Assembly: GCA_940337035.1 (NCBI GenBank)
Contig: CALNHX010005809.1
Coordinates: forward strand, 36,448 to 100,447
From: Agriotes lineatus
Lineage: Eukaryota > Arthropoda > Insecta > Coleoptera > Elateridae
Direction: 5' to 3'
DNA length: 64,000 bases
The notes under the pieces were generated by a model that saw only the letters and a list, made by a program, of their open reading frames with translations, was not told where the DNA came from and made no database searches. Both the position numbers and the translations under genes were made by a program. Positions 45,640 to 57,235 of this stretch are shown here, in pieces (position 1 is the first letter of the stretch; each line of letters starts with the position of its first letter).

Positions 45640-46205
45640 TGCTAAAAATCAACAGCATGTAGCTGTTTTTGCGTGAGTTTGGCAGTCCATGATTCGGAGA
45701 GCACAAATATATCTTGAAAACCTACATTTTGAAGTTTTCCTGTAGTTGTTAATTTTTTTATGAAACCACACTGCAAAAAAATTGGAAAATTATGGCTATT
45801 GCTACATAAATTTAAGTCACTATTAGAATGCAAATTGCTTGGTATTTTTTATCTGTTGATATAACAAATAAAACGATTATCCAATTATTTATATTTAGTA
45901 GCTAGTTTCATTTATAAACCACTCAAAAGCTCACAAAGGTACAAAAAAATAAAAATTAAAAAACCAAGATAGTAACAAAACGCTAAACCTGTTGTTGACT
46001 CAAAGAAGGTAAGTGCACTATTTGATAACAAAAATACATTTTAATACTGTTTGGTCTTGTATTAAATTTCTTAAAGGCAGTGTTTAAAATTGAAAATTTT
46101 CAAATTAGCGAATTTTGAAAAACGAAACCTGCCATTGTCTTAATTACCGTAATCTATTTCGGGTTTAAATTTCTACTGATCCTTCAAATTTGCCCTGGTT
46201 ATGGA
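45640..46205. other. Unassigned AT-rich DNA
   Basis: Nothing recognisable. Confidence 0.4.
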
Positions 46206-46209
46206 TTAT

Positions 46210-46690
46210 AACTCAAACATGATATATTACTTCAAAAAATATATTCTGTCCTATGTTATATTAATATACTAGATTTATTTAAATCATATCTGAAAGACCG
46301 GTACCAATTGGTTAAATTTGATAGAAAAAATTAGCAGAAATACCCTACCCACTCGGGTGTACCGCAGGGCAGTAACTTGGGGCCATTATTGTTTGCTATT
46401 TTTATAAATTATTTACCAAAAATAGTAAAGTATTCCAATTCTCTCCTTTTCCGTAATGATTTGAACATTTTTAGGGGAGTTACCACAATCCAAGACTGAC
46501 TTGGAACATGATTTAAGGAAAATTTCAAAATGAAGTATCGATAATGATTTGTTATTTAATGTCACTAAATGCAAATGTATGCCATATTCACTCAAGATGA
46601 AAACAATGGATTGTAAGTACAAAATTAGCAACATAACATTAAAAAAGTTAATAAAATTCAGTATTTGGGTGAATCTAATCTAAATTTACG
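46210..46690 (+). pseudogene. Jockey-like LINE reverse transcriptase fragment
   Basis: Reads SYLKDRYQLVKFD, then THSGVPQGSNLGPLLFAIFI with NYLPKIVKYSNSLLF (RT motif B and beyond), where the catalytic motif expected as FADD has become FRND. It continues through LNIFRGV, KCKCM-like residues and a VNKIQYLGESNL segment (usual iKYLGV). Frame changes and stops are present. The motif style SGVPQGSNLGPLLF is typical of Jockey/CR1 LINEs. Nothing 5' of the palm domain is left. Confidence 0.7.
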
Positions 46691-46739
46691 CAACACCTTT
46701 ACTGAACACCCTGTATATAATCACATTGAAAATATTTTC

Positions 46740-47010
46740 TCTGACGGATGTCATGTTTTGACAGTGGTCTATTATGATATGTTTTTATCGGACATTTTCC
46801 ACTGTCTCGAGTGTTTATCACACGTTTCGGGAGTTTCTGATCTACTCCCGTCTTAAGGTGACTGAACTCCTGGTTAGTCCTGAGAAGGACTGATTTTTTG
46901 TACGTTTTTTATCACATACACTAGAGCCTGCCCTGGGGTTTGAACCCGGGACCATTAATCGCTGTGATTACTAGTCTGACACTCATACCGCTAAGCCACC
47001 AACGCGGTTA
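46740..47010 (-). mobile_element. tRNA-derived SINE, family 2, copy 1
   Basis: The minus strand starts with a tRNA-like head: TGGCTTAGCGGTATGAG (box A, near 46987-46998) and GGTTCAAACC (box B, near 46938-46947). A body with GTCCTTCTCAGGACTAACCA, GACGGGAGTAG and CGTGTGATAAACA follows, shared with 60505-60650 but not with SINE family 1. Confidence 0.7.
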
Positions 47011-47256
47011 TATATTTTAGTTATAAACTTATATACCAAGTGCTGACTTGCCTGATGCACCATAGGAATTTGCATAGTAAATTCTTTATATTCTATATAT
47101 TCTTTTTTGCTCCCGTAATTTTAAAGCTAAAGTGTAAAAACATTTTTTTCCACGACCGGGAGTAGAAGTCGGTTTCTATAGCATCAAAATTGCGACAGAA
47201 GTTAAACATTTACTCCCTAGAGACTAAATAAGACAAACATTTCCCTAGGGAGTTTT

Positions 47257-47392
47257 CATTATGACTGACAGAACAATTATGTCAAATTCGAGGTTATCAG
47301 GTTAGGTTTTGCGTCAGTTTTGACACAAACTGAAGCAAAACCTAACCTGCTAACCTCGAATTTGACATAATTGCGAGCTCTTGTCATAATGA
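47257..47392. repeat. Near-perfect palindrome, arms about 60 bp
   Basis: CATTATGACTGACA, CAATTATGTCAAATTCGAGG and AGGTTAGGTTTTGC are each inverted on the other side. The centre is at about 47322 (GTCAGTTTTGACAC). The same AATTATGTCAAATTCGAGG word recurs in part at 36366-36380. Confidence 0.85.
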
Positions 47393-47522
47393 CTTACAGT
47401 GCCACCAACTTTAAAATTTACCATAGGCTACTAATTTTAAAATAATTGTAACTAAAATGTCAATAAATGACGTTTAAAAAAACGGGATTTCGTTTTAAAT
47501 CTTCCTGCAACGTGAAAAAATA

Positions 47523-47650
47523 GTATATGCAACTCGGAGAGAATGCTATTTTGCTTCAGTGCAATTTCTAACTCTCGGGCTTCGCCCTCGAGTCAGAAAT
47601 TGTACCTCAGCAAAATAACGCATTTCTCGCCCTCATTGCATAATCTACTA
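47523..47650. repeat. Palindromic hairpin with CGGGCTTCGCCC tip
   Basis: Arms 47523-47580 and 47587-47650 share TATGCAA, GAGAGAATGC, TATTTTGCT and CAATTTCT. The tip CTCGGGCTTCGCCCTCGAG would form a very stable TTCG loop. Confidence 0.8.
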
Positions 47651-47985
47651 TTATACAGAAAAAAATACTGTATCTATTCATACTCATGTTAACAATTTTC
47701 CATTTTCCGGAATAGTTTGTATTAATCAATGAAAACGAAATTCAATTTAAAAAAAAATCCGTGGTGCCTTGGAATTACTTAAACAAACAATATGTGTTGT
47801 TTGTTCGTTTGTCATTGCTGTTTGACGTTTATAATAATTCATTATTAATTTTGTTTTACTAGAGATGAAACAATAAAGAAGCCGACCTGCGATTAATTAA
47901 TTGAAATAATCAATGGTAGTAAAAAAATCGCAGATCAACCCCCCTACAGTTTGTACACCACGGCAGCTCTGAAAACTCTTTACTT
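47651..47985. other. Unassigned AT-rich DNA
   Basis: Nothing recognisable. Confidence 0.35.
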
Positions 47986-47987
47986 AC

Positions 47988-48053
47988 CGCGATGGCCGAG
48001 CTAGCTCAAATTCGGCGATATGGTCGTGGATTCAAATCACTAGCTGTGCACCC
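47988..48053 (+). ncRNA. tRNA-like sequence (tRNA-Leu-like, degenerate)
   Basis: CGCGATGGCCGAGCTAGCTC resembles a tRNA-Leu or SINE head box A, and GTCGTGGATTCAAATCAC resembles box B. Stems are incomplete. Most likely a SINE head or tRNA pseudogene. Confidence 0.35.
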
Positions 48054-48059
48054 TGTAAT

Positions 48060-50060
48060 ATTTAAAAAATGGGCGCCAGAAATCCAAAGATTTCAAATAA
48101 TAAAGGATAAACTACAAGTGACTAGCGTTTATTTAATAGAACTTGTAGAGTCAGAATAATTACAAGGCAAATAATGTCATAACAAAATTGTGTACGTCAA
48201 ATGAAAACTGCGACACGCACAATGATCAAAAACCTCTTTCGGGTTATTAAATTAACTGTAACATCAAAACCAATCGTGGGATATGCATACCTCAGTCATT
48301 TGATAAAACCTTTCTGTTTAGGCTATTGAAATAAAAAAGCGTGAATGCTACTTTAACAAAGGGTCACTACACATCATAATTACAGCTTTAAATATTGATC
48401 ATAATTAAATATATGCGTAAAAGTTAAAATATGAAAAAACAAGAGCATGTATGAATTTGAGCTTTACTGGTTAATAATTGCGGAAAGTATGAATTTAAAT
48501 TTTAAATACTGACGGGTTTAAAATGTACGGATGTAAATTCCAGGTATTGAAGATAAGTTGATATAATATTAATCCCGGAGTAGCACTAACTAACCTCGAT
48601 CACCGGCCGAGGGTTGCTACACCCTGCGGTTAAACATATGCTGGTCGTGAACTGCTACACACATTGGTCAAAATCGCCGTGGATGCACCGGTAATTGTAG
48701 CGAAGGCACCCTCAAACGACAGCAACTAGGCAGAACGCCAGCAGGTGTCGAAAATGAGATTAGGCTAACAATTTTGCTTCCGAGATAAACTCTTGGATGA
48801 AACTGCCAATTAAGAGCTAAAGAAAATGTAATTAATATGGGAATAACAAAACAGAAAAGCGCCATCGTACCTGATCATAGTCAGCCCTTGGAAACACAAT
48901 GCCCATAAAAATTGGTTGAGCGCACGTAATTTGACTTAAACAATGAAACTTCAGCCGCGCGAAATGCGCCGCCCTAGGCGAGAAGAATAAGTGCCTCGGA
49001 CGAAAAATTCGTTTCCAAGGGAAAGCTCGCATTACAACGGCCTGCGATAACAGATAGCACGGGTCAAAAGTGTATCTCGTGAACGAAAGGAACTCGATCC
49101 AGGTACAAAATAAGCTGCTTTGGAAAATTGAAGAATTCGAAATTCAAAGGATTTATAATTCAAATAAAAATATACAGGTTAGGCCTGAAATAACTGGCGA
49201 AACAATTAAGCGGAGCCAAAAAATTGTTTCAGAAATTTAAAGATGAGTATTTCAAAATCTAAAAGAGCTGAAAAATTGTATTCAAGCGAAGAGTTGACAA
49301 TTTTAGACAGGTTGGGCTATTGTTCAGCAACGAATGGTGGGTTATTTGAACATTTAATTTGATTTTCGATTATTTCTACTAATTAATATGTTAAAAACGC
49401 GCAGATTAGGCAAAAGACCTGTGCGCATAATTTACAAACCGCAAAGCAACAAACTCTACCAAAGGCTTAGCGATTATTTCTACAGTCACGCACATATGAT
49501 AGATTGATTCCTCTTTTTTTTGTAATCTTCTTAATTAGGCTAATAGCCTGTTCTGTAAACTTCTTAAATTAGCTCTGTGGATACTCTGCTATCGTCTAGA
49601 GTTTGGGTGGCCTTCCTGGATCTTTTATACTATCTGCTGGTGGGTCTTCACTTGCTCTTCTTGCTAGTGCATGTGTATCCATTCATTTTATTGAAATGTC
49701 TATTCTAGTATTTCCTTTTGTCCATTAGTGCTTTGTTCGTATTTATTTTTGATAATTCAGTATCCGAAGCTGTTGGTTTCTTTCTTACGACGGGTGGGCT
49801 GTTAATTCGTTTCGTTAGATAGGTTACTGATACATAAAATCCGTTCATCATTTACTGCAACAAAATAAAATTCTATCCACTATTCTACAACGTAAATGAG
49901 TTGAACACTGCCAGAGACTATGACGTTTCGCGTGCCTCCAAATTGTATTAGAACGTTTAATTGCCATTATCAATTTGTAGGCGCAATCACACAAGAAGGC
50001 ATGACGCGCGAACATTTGGAGCCACGTGGACTGTAAGAAAAAGCGAAAGAATTCCATCAA
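48060..50060. other. Unassigned DNA
   Basis: GC-richer around 48,560-49,080 with no protein-like frame found. The rest is AT-rich. Confidence 0.35.
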
Positions 50061-50429
50061 GAGATCTTGCTGATAGTCCGATAAGAGCCCAGTTATAGAT
50101 CAGCGAGTTACGCAAGTTTCGCTGCGCTGCTCGATTCGCGCATCCCTACTTTTCGTCGGCACCGAAGTATCACGTCTAGTCCCTCTTAGATTTTACTAGG
50201 TGGACGACGTGGAAGGAGATCGAAGCCCGCTCAGTACGGAGAGAGATCTAACCCATTCCTTTCTGAATTCAGACCAGAACCCGGGAGGGGGGGGGGTTAA
50301 CTTGGGCCCTTGGGGCCAAGTGGCTTTACCAGTGATCGCCAGTCCAGATACCTGCCCGTTAGAACCAGAATCCTGTTCCAAACTACCTGATCAGAAATCT
50401 CTAGGCTGCCGAAGCAATCCTCTTCATAA
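50061..50429. other. GC-rich unassigned block (possible LTR part)
   Basis: High G+C with a run of ten G near 50287 and an 86-codon plus-strand frame (50200-50460) of odd, Pro/Gly/Ser-rich composition. Together with the following minisatellite it could be part of a long terminal repeat, but I find no second copy and no clear TG...CA ends. Confidence 0.25.
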
Positions 50430-50657
50430 CCTACTCTGTCCTGGTAATACTCCAGCGTAATGGAAGATCTTCCTGTTTAGAATTGACCTACCCTGCTCTG
50501 TTAACCCTGAAGTGCAATGGAAGATATTGCCGCTTAGAATTAACCTACCCGCTTCCTGTTCATCCTTAAGCGCAATGGAAGATCTTGCTGCTTAAACTTG
50601 ACCTAACCTTCCCTGTTAACCCTTGCGCGCAGTGGAAGATCTTGCTGCTTAAATTAA
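50430..50657 (+). repeat. Minisatellite, about 57 bp x 4
   Basis: Units start at 50430, 50487, 50545 and 50602, each beginning CCTA and containing AATGGAAGAT.TT.C..CTTA (AGTGGAAG in the last). They differ at several positions, so the array is old. A partial fifth unit follows. Confidence 0.9.
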
Positions 50658-50659
50658 CC

Positions 50660-51170
50660 TAGATACCTGTCCACCACTGGAGAACGCCACCTTCACCCCA
50701 TGATCGGGCCGCACCTTAGAGCCCCAGGAAGAATGATATTTTGTTTATTTTCTTATAAATATAGTTTAAAACCAATATTTAATTTTGTAAGTCTAGTTAA
50801 ATAAAATAAACACCTTGTGTACTTCACTTGACTTGACCCCTTACTTCAGCTGTTGACAACCTTGGACCGGAGCTACGCTCGAGAAATCATTAATAAGTGA
50901 AGTAATAGAATTTAATTTTGCGCAGAAAAGTAAAATTGTTAAAATTACGTAGCTTTACAAGACAGTTATTGTTAATCTAAGTAAAACTTTAAGTAATCTT
51001 CATTAAGAGCAAAATTCGACCTGGTACCTGGTTTCCTTTTCAGCGAGTAAATATTGAGATGGTTTAAAGCTCACAATTTAACTCTGTATGCAGAGAGAAA
51101 TATTGAACAAAGTCAATGAAAGCACAGAGTTGAAATATTTTATTTAATTGCAATCTAAACAGTAGTTGAA
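50660..51170. other. Unassigned DNA
   Basis: A GAAAATAAA/AATAAAATAAA-rich segment near 50,740-50,820 could hold a polyadenylation signal, but no transcript is supported. Confidence 0.3.
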
Positions 51171-51174
51171 GTTA

Positions 51175-51560
51175 TTAAATGCATTGGAAATGAGATGCAA
51201 GAAGTATAATTAGAGGGATAAAGGCAAGCATAAGCAAAGAAGATTTCAGAAGGGTTGAATTTGAAGTTTGAGTAAAAGAAAGATTTAAGATGGCTAATAT
51301 AATATAAGTAATACGATAGGTTTGAGCATATTTGCAGCCGGACTAAATGAAAGTAAATAATACAAAAAGTTGGTTGTGTGCATAAAGAACATGAGCGTAG
51401 AGTTATTAATAAAAATACAGGCCAGTGAAAAGCAAGCAAGCATAAAGGTAGATGGAAATCGAAGCAAGATAAGATAAAAATTGCAAAGAGCAATACAGAA
51501 CGAGAGCAACTGAAAGGAATAAAATGAACTCAAGTGCCAGTGCATTTTAAAACTAAGTGT
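51175..51560 (+). repeat. Purine-rich dispersed repeat, copy B
   Basis: Diverged relative of 18680-19140, starting AATGCATTGGAAATGAGATGC. See that entry. Confidence 0.45.
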
Positions 51561-51867
51561 TATAGTAGAGCAGTGATTATAAAAACGTTGTATATGACGG
51601 GAAAGAACGATTTTTATGTATAAGAAATAAAAACAATTTTAGATTTAAGCAACAAACATGTTATCAAATTTTGTTTCTTTATGTAAAATTGTAAGTAATA
51701 CTTGTTTCCTTTAAACAAATTCAGATCGCGGTTACTAAGCAACGCGATGCCTTTTTCTTAATAATAAGAAATTAATCCCTGCAATTGACAAGTTGGGCAA
51801 ATTGTGCTCCTGAATTTTTACTGTTTTTATGTAATAAAAGTATTTTTCCAACTATAAAACGTTATTT

Positions 51868-52500
51868 TTACTTTCTTTTACAATAAAGGAAGTATTGGAT
51901 TCACCCCAAAAATTCGAAATTGAGTTTTCAACAGATCTTCACGTTCCCTGATTCCAAAAAACATTTTTTTATTGGTCTGTCTGTCTGTGTGTCTGTCTGT
52001 GAACAGAATATCTCAAAAACGGAAAGAGGTGTGGCGTTGAAACTTAATATATAAGTTTTTTGTACTATGTAGATGCGACAGCAAGCTTTTGAAGAAAATC
52101 GCATAACCGGAAATAGGTGTTTACTCTTGTGATTTTTCGATTTTTTCAAAAACGGCTCAAAATATTTTTTAAACTTTACATTTTTATTACATTTTTAATG
52201 TGTATTGATGTGAGATAGGTGATTTTCCAGTTGAATACTTCTAAAATGGGTTTGTTTTGTTTTTTTTTCTATTTTTTTAATTAACTCCTATTTTAAATAG
52301 AACACCCGGCATGTTGTTACATTTTTGAATTAAGCTTAAAATTCTAGAGAAAATTTGTCTCTTGAACTAACACTATTTTCTACCGTTTTTGTAAAATTTG
52401 TAATTTTTGAAAATTTTTGACAAATGCTTAAAAATTTTAAATAAAATTTTTGGCTAATTAAAAGAAAGTTGTGTGAGTGTATCACCCCAGATTTTTTATT
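51868..52500 (+). repeat. Palindrome-headed microsatellite repeat, copy 2
   Basis: Complete-looking copy. The head ACTTTCTTTTACAATAAAGG plus AAGT is close to self-complementary. Then come ATTGGATTCA, TTTTCAACAGATCTTCACGT, GTCT/TGTG microsatellite units (51978-52005), GACAGCAAGCTTTTGAAGAA, TTAAATAGAACACCCGG and a 3' end at CACCCCAGATTTTTT. Confidence 0.85.
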
Positions 52501-53500
52501 ATATTTTACAAGTTACCAGGCATCAGTGGAAATGTTTGTAATAGTTTCTATGACATAAAAATTATAATTCCTGCAAACCAACTTCGGCTGTGGAACGGCT
52601 ACCGAGCATCTGGAGATTCCGAACATCGACACCGAACCATTTGAGCCACAGAAGCCAGGGGTCTCTAGTCCAACAGGCCAAGGAGGTGTGTAAGAGCATC
52701 CCCAAACAAGATTTGATGCCAGGGAACCGACTTCAAGCGAGTTAACCCATCGACGTCACCTGCAACCAGCTCCGAGGCGAAGATCGGCCAAATTTAGGAT
52801 TTGGCATGTTTTTTGAGCGATTGGAGGCCGAAAAGCTATTGGACTTCAAGAAGTCCGAGTTCGAGTAAAATTCATGGCGTCAGTAGAAAATGCGGTTTTG
52901 CTAGAATTTGAAGCGATCACAGGAAGTGGAACAAAATAGAGTCGCTAGCGGCGTATACGTCACATCTGAAACAAATTTGAATTAGTTGTTGCTACAATTT
53001 ACCTGATGGTTCCTTGCACAATTTTCACTTTTGAATCTTAAAATAAACGCTTTATGCTTGTAACAACTTTCTGCGGTAAATGTCAAGTTTGTGAGGTTAT
53101 GAGTAATCGAAGTAAGTAGCGCAGATGTACTAAAACTGCGTATTTAAGCTACTGTGAGTCAAATATTCTAAAAGAATAATTTCTAATAAAACTCAAATTT
53201 GAACCCAACCTGAGAGATTAGTCTTGTGTTTTGCCGGAGCAAGCTCAGAATATTATTGCAATTCGATAAAATATAGAAAGGGGCAATTAACCATTTTATT
53301 AAAGTGTCATAAATATATTTAATTTTGATTAGCCTAAAATACTGACAGGCTAAGTTTTACATTTCTCAAGTTTAATAAGAGTACCCTGAGTATTGGTGTG
53401 GTGATGTGCCCAATTTAATTATTTATATTTTCAATAAAGCCTTTATTAATAGAGGGCATCATGACTACAATATACCTTTGATCTGTACTATATGATGGTC
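52501..53500. other. Unassigned DNA with GC-richer block
   Basis: 52,570-52,880 is clearly richer in G+C. One plus-strand frame gives KEVCKSIPKQDLMPGNRL and, later, FERLEAEKLLDFKKSEFE before a stop, with a break between. I do not recognise it, and the evidence for coding is weak. Confidence 0.3.
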
Positions 53501-53754
53501 ACGGTTACCAAAAGGCTAGACGGCAGAATAGATTCTACAGATTGCAGTAGCCTCAGGGTTTTCCTCTAGAGTATTATGTGCACCCGAACAAGCAAAATGT
53601 GTTAAGAATAGCTCTATTAGCACTGTGGTAGGTTCACGATGAAATAATGAATTAAGACTTGTAACTGAAATTAACTTCGGAATCATTTGCAGGTGACTTG
53701 AATACTTTGAATAGTCCCGGAGATTTGACACAATCGTTACCGCCGAGCAGTTCC

Positions 53755-53825
53755 GCCTATTAACGGATTCGAACCAAAGACTTGCTTATTGCAAGTTTGT
53801 CATTCTACCCACACGTCACGAAAGT
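53755..53825 (-). ncRNA. tRNA-like sequence (probable SINE head)
   Basis: The minus strand has GTGGGTAGAATGACA, then CTTGCAATAAGCAAG (anticodon-arm-like, close to SINE family 1), then GGTTCGAATCC (box B, 53765-53775). The adjoining DNA toward 53,500 does not clearly match the family-1 body. Confidence 0.45.
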
Positions 53826-53829
53826 GGTC

Positions 53830-54820
53830 AATAGTGGATATTGCTCAATATATACAATTGTCTACCGTTTATTACAAGAAGCAAATAAAACCTTATTTCA
53901 ATTTAATAACTAAACGATTAACCCTTACCCTGAGCGACATGAGTCGACACGTGGTAGAATTACTACAATGATCGACTCGCCAGCGTAAACAGAAAAATTA
54001 CGTTATAGTAAACTAATTCTATTAGGGGTACGGGTAAATTAATTAAACGAATGATTGATGTAGCCACATGCTGGTAAATTAATAGCAGTTGCGGTCGTGC
54101 TTCACTTAAACCCCGACAGATACGTGTATGATTGTTAATTCGAGGATGTTTGTTTTCCTGTTTTCGCTACCTCGCAGATTAAACACCAAAATTAATCAAA
54201 GCATTAACTTCAGAACGGAGCTGCTCGCTGTTTGCTATGCCAAAACGTGCCAAGTTCATAATAGTTCGGGATAAATATTAATAATGGCTGCCTTATCTCC
54301 TCCGGCGTTTAATAAACCGGCTAGGACACCAGTCCGCCAAAATAAAAGCAATAGATATTTAACCATCGTTACTTCCCAATTAAAGCGACAAACAAGCGCT
54401 CTGCTTGTGAAAACAGATAAGGGAAGTTAAACGAGCTCAGACACCAATTCCATCACTGCATGTGTACGCTCAGCGCGTTCTAATTGGGGCGAAAAATATG
54501 AGAAGCTAAACATTTTCGTCTTTTTCAAAAACTCAAGAGGAAAATATTGCTTAAAATGGCTTTTTGTGTGTTTTTCAGAAAAAAATTAAATTAAATTTCA
54601 AAATGATCTTGTAAGAACTTAAACAGAAAGCCACTATACTTATATTTGTACATTTATTCATTTGCTGCAAAAAGAACTACGACGGTTGTTCATGAAGAGC
54701 TACCGAATTGAATAAAGTTCATCAGTAGCACGTATGAAAATTAAAAAACTATTGGTACCCTCCACCAGCGCAATCACATAAAGGTAGATTTAAATAATTA
54801 TTGTAATTTAACTATTATTT
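53830..54820. other. Unassigned DNA
   Basis: Nothing recognisable. Confidence 0.4.
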
Positions 54821-54826
54821 TCCGTT

Positions 54827-55001
54827 GATGGTATATTTATGGGTTTCATTAATGTATAGAAAATCGTCTATTAATGACCCTTAATAATGAATGCTTTTTT
54901 TTATTAATGAACGATTTTTAAAAATCGTTTATCAATAATCCCTATTACTGAATGATTTTTTATTAATAGACGATTTTGGTATAGGTAATCAAAGATACCA
55001 T
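54827..55001. repeat. Palindromic foldback repeat, arms about 80-90 bp
   Basis: The centre is at about 54921 (AACGATTTTTAAAAATCGTT). ATAGAAAATCGTCTATTAAT on the left is inverted as ATTAATAGACGATTTTGGTAT on the right, and GGTAT...CATTAATG words extend it. AT-rich throughout. Confidence 0.8.
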
Positions 55002-55101
55002 TAATGTCAAAACTTTGAGTGTCAAATTCTTTTCATGAAATAAAATAAAATTTTCTTCAAATTAATAAGATACGATCAACGAAAAAATATTCTAACTAAC
55101 T

Positions 55102-55186
55102 CATGTGTTAATCGGCGATTAATAATCTCTACAGCGGTAGTGAGCGCGTTAAAATGTTTCGATTATTAATCGCTCTCATTAACATA
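55102..55186. repeat. Palindromic hairpin with CpG tip
   Basis: ATGTGTTAATCGGCGATTAA is inverted at 55159-55186 (GATTATTAATCGCTCTCATT plus AACAT). The tip holds GCGGTAGTGAGCGCG. Confidence 0.75.
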
Positions 55187-55189
55187 CTT

Positions 55190-55940
55190 GTTTTTTAAAT
55201 AACTATTTTGATTTATCTTTATCGTTATCTATTGATTTTAATTATTTTTATCATTAATGATGTTTAATAAACATGAAATATTTAAACAATACTTAGGAAC
55301 GTTATAAATATCTTCTAAACATTTAAATACTTAAACATTATTTAAATCACTTAAAAAGATTTACATGCAGAAATGATTAAAATCCTTTTTGACTGAACAA
55401 CGATTTTATTAGACTAATTTAAGCTAAGCTCGCGTCACTATATCCAAAATACCTAAAGGGCTTCAAGAAAGTGTAAAAATGTAAACACTGAAAGCAATTT
55501 ATAAATGCTGAAATACATAATACACCAAGAGTATAAAATTCTCAAAGTGAATTCGACGATTTTTTTGAGTTGACCACAATGACTGAAATGTCTGAATATA
55601 ACGTTGCTGTTGTAACTGCAGGATCCAACCAAAATTCACAAATAATACGATACAAAAATATAGCTTATTAAAAAATGTGTTTAAAATACAATTCTACAGT
55701 GCCATCTTCAGATCTTCTGCATTTATGGAAAGAATGTTTTCCTACGCAACCTCTATAAATTCGCCTCGACATGCTAGAAATTTCGAAAATTTTGTTTTCT
55801 TGAAAGCTGACAACACTTAAAATATTATTTAACAGTAAATAAATGTCAAAGATGATTTTATTTAATTTTTGTTGCTCTTGACCCTATAGTTCTTATTTTA
55901 ACTTTAAAAAGTATGACTGCAACCTTTATTTAAGTTATAT
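55190..55940. other. Unassigned AT-rich DNA
   Basis: Nothing recognisable. Confidence 0.4.
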
Positions 55941-55943
55941 TTT

Positions 55944-55957
55944 AAATTTAAATAATA
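55944..55957 (+). repeat. Target-site duplication, left (SINE-1 copy 2)
   Basis: AAATTTAAATAATA, matched by AAATTTCAATAATA at 56312-56325 (one difference). Confidence 0.75.
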
Positions 55958-56311
55958 AGAAAGTCGGGTAGCGCAGTTGGTAAAGCGTTAGGCTTGCATT
56001 AAGCAAGTCCTCGGTTCGAATCCCAGGGTGGGCGGCATTTTTTCCGAAGTGTATTGGATCGGTATCGGTCTCGGTGAGACTATTCACAGTTGGGCACCAA
56101 ATTAACTGTACTATACTAAGACCCACAGACCTAAGAGATAGAGTAACAAGGTCAACACATCACCAAGGCACACAACCACAGTACGCAAGCACGAAAGGCA
56201 CGCTCCAACTTTGTAACCCGAAACCGGGCCAGGTTGAGCATTGCACTTCTAGATGCTAAAGCGTATAAAGCACCAACCTCTACATCGAAAGGTAAAATAC
56301 ATACATACATA
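55958..56311 (+). mobile_element. tRNA-derived SINE, family 1, copy 2
   Basis: Box A TAGCGCAGTTGG at 55969-55980, box B GGTTCGAATCC at 56013-56023, the same body as 5559-5932, and an ATACATACATACAT tail. The right duplication overlaps the first bases of the MITE that starts at 56321, so the SINE landed at the MITE edge. Confidence 0.85.
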
Positions 56312-56320
56312 AAATTTCAA

Positions 56321-56588
56321 TAATACGGATGGGGCCATAATTATGTATAACAACAATGAGATAACATGAATAACAAAATAGAATGCTTGAGTAAGAAAGA
56401 GATGGCCATACGAAAAAATTATTTTAGTAGGCATGTTTAGTTGACAAATGTCATAATTAAATTAAGCATTAAGCCTTCTCGAATATTTGCTACTATGTTT
56501 ATCTCTTTCTTACTCAAGCAATACGAGTTATTTTCTTGTTCATGTTATCTCATTGCTGTTATATATAATTGTGGCCCCATCGGTATTA
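56321..56588. mobile_element. MITE-3, uninterrupted copy (268 bp)
   Basis: Terminal inverted repeats TAATACGGATGGGGCCATAA and TAATACCGATGGGGCCACAA (right end inverted). The interior has a further inverted pair, TGCTTGAGTAAGAAAGAGAT and its complement near 56500. It is the reference for the nest at 17340-18390. Confidence 0.85.
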
Positions 56589-56749
56589 TAAATGTCACTT
56601 TTTAGAAATTTACTGTCCCTTTTTTCCATGTCATAGAACTGATTCTGCTGAGTATTTGAGTATTTGACGAGAATTCTAAGTGGTCAAATATATTCCACAA
56701 AATCAGTGGTTTATTATGTACGTAACGTTTTATATGTGTTGTAACTAAG

Positions 56750-56870
56750 GAAACGTACGGCAAAGTGCTACTTTGCCGTACGAATACAGCAAAATACTAC
56801 TTTGCCGTACGAATACCGCAAAGTGCAACTTTCTGATTAATAAATTGTACGGCAAAGTAGCTCCTTCAAT
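56750..56870. repeat. Repeated CGTACGGCAAAGTA palindromes
   Basis: CGTACGGCAAAGTGCTACTT runs into its own inverse (56754-56782). Further partial copies lie at about 56797-56813 and 56846-56863. A hairpin-forming cluster similar in style to the array at 26506. Confidence 0.75.
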
Positions 56871-57129
56871 GCTAGTGTACGAAAAATTACTATTTAATCG
56901 GACAAAAAATTTTACTTTTCCGACGTATTTTCAGTATTTCAGTCCGAAAAATGCATGATTCCGGTATGTTTATGTCGTTGCTAAACAACAAACAATAACA
57001 TCACGCAAATTCACTCGTTGCTAAAATGACAAAGAATAAAAGTACGGGAATAATTTTTGGCCTAAGCCGAAATAGTTATTTACATTACTAGTCCGAAATT
57101 AAAATAAATAATAGCTATTTACGTTATTA

Positions 57130-57229
57130 GACCGGTAGCAACATTTTTATGGCCGCGCCAATACTTTACAGGTTGAGCCCGTAGGGCGAGACTTGTATGT
57201 TTGGCAAGGCCATAAAAATGCTACCGGTC
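57130..57229. repeat. Palindromic hairpin with CpG tip
   Basis: GACCGGTAGCA.CATTTTTAT and GGCC on the left are inverted at 57184-57229. The tip is GAGCCCGTAGGGCGAG. Confidence 0.8.
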
Positions 57230-57235
57230 GTGTAC

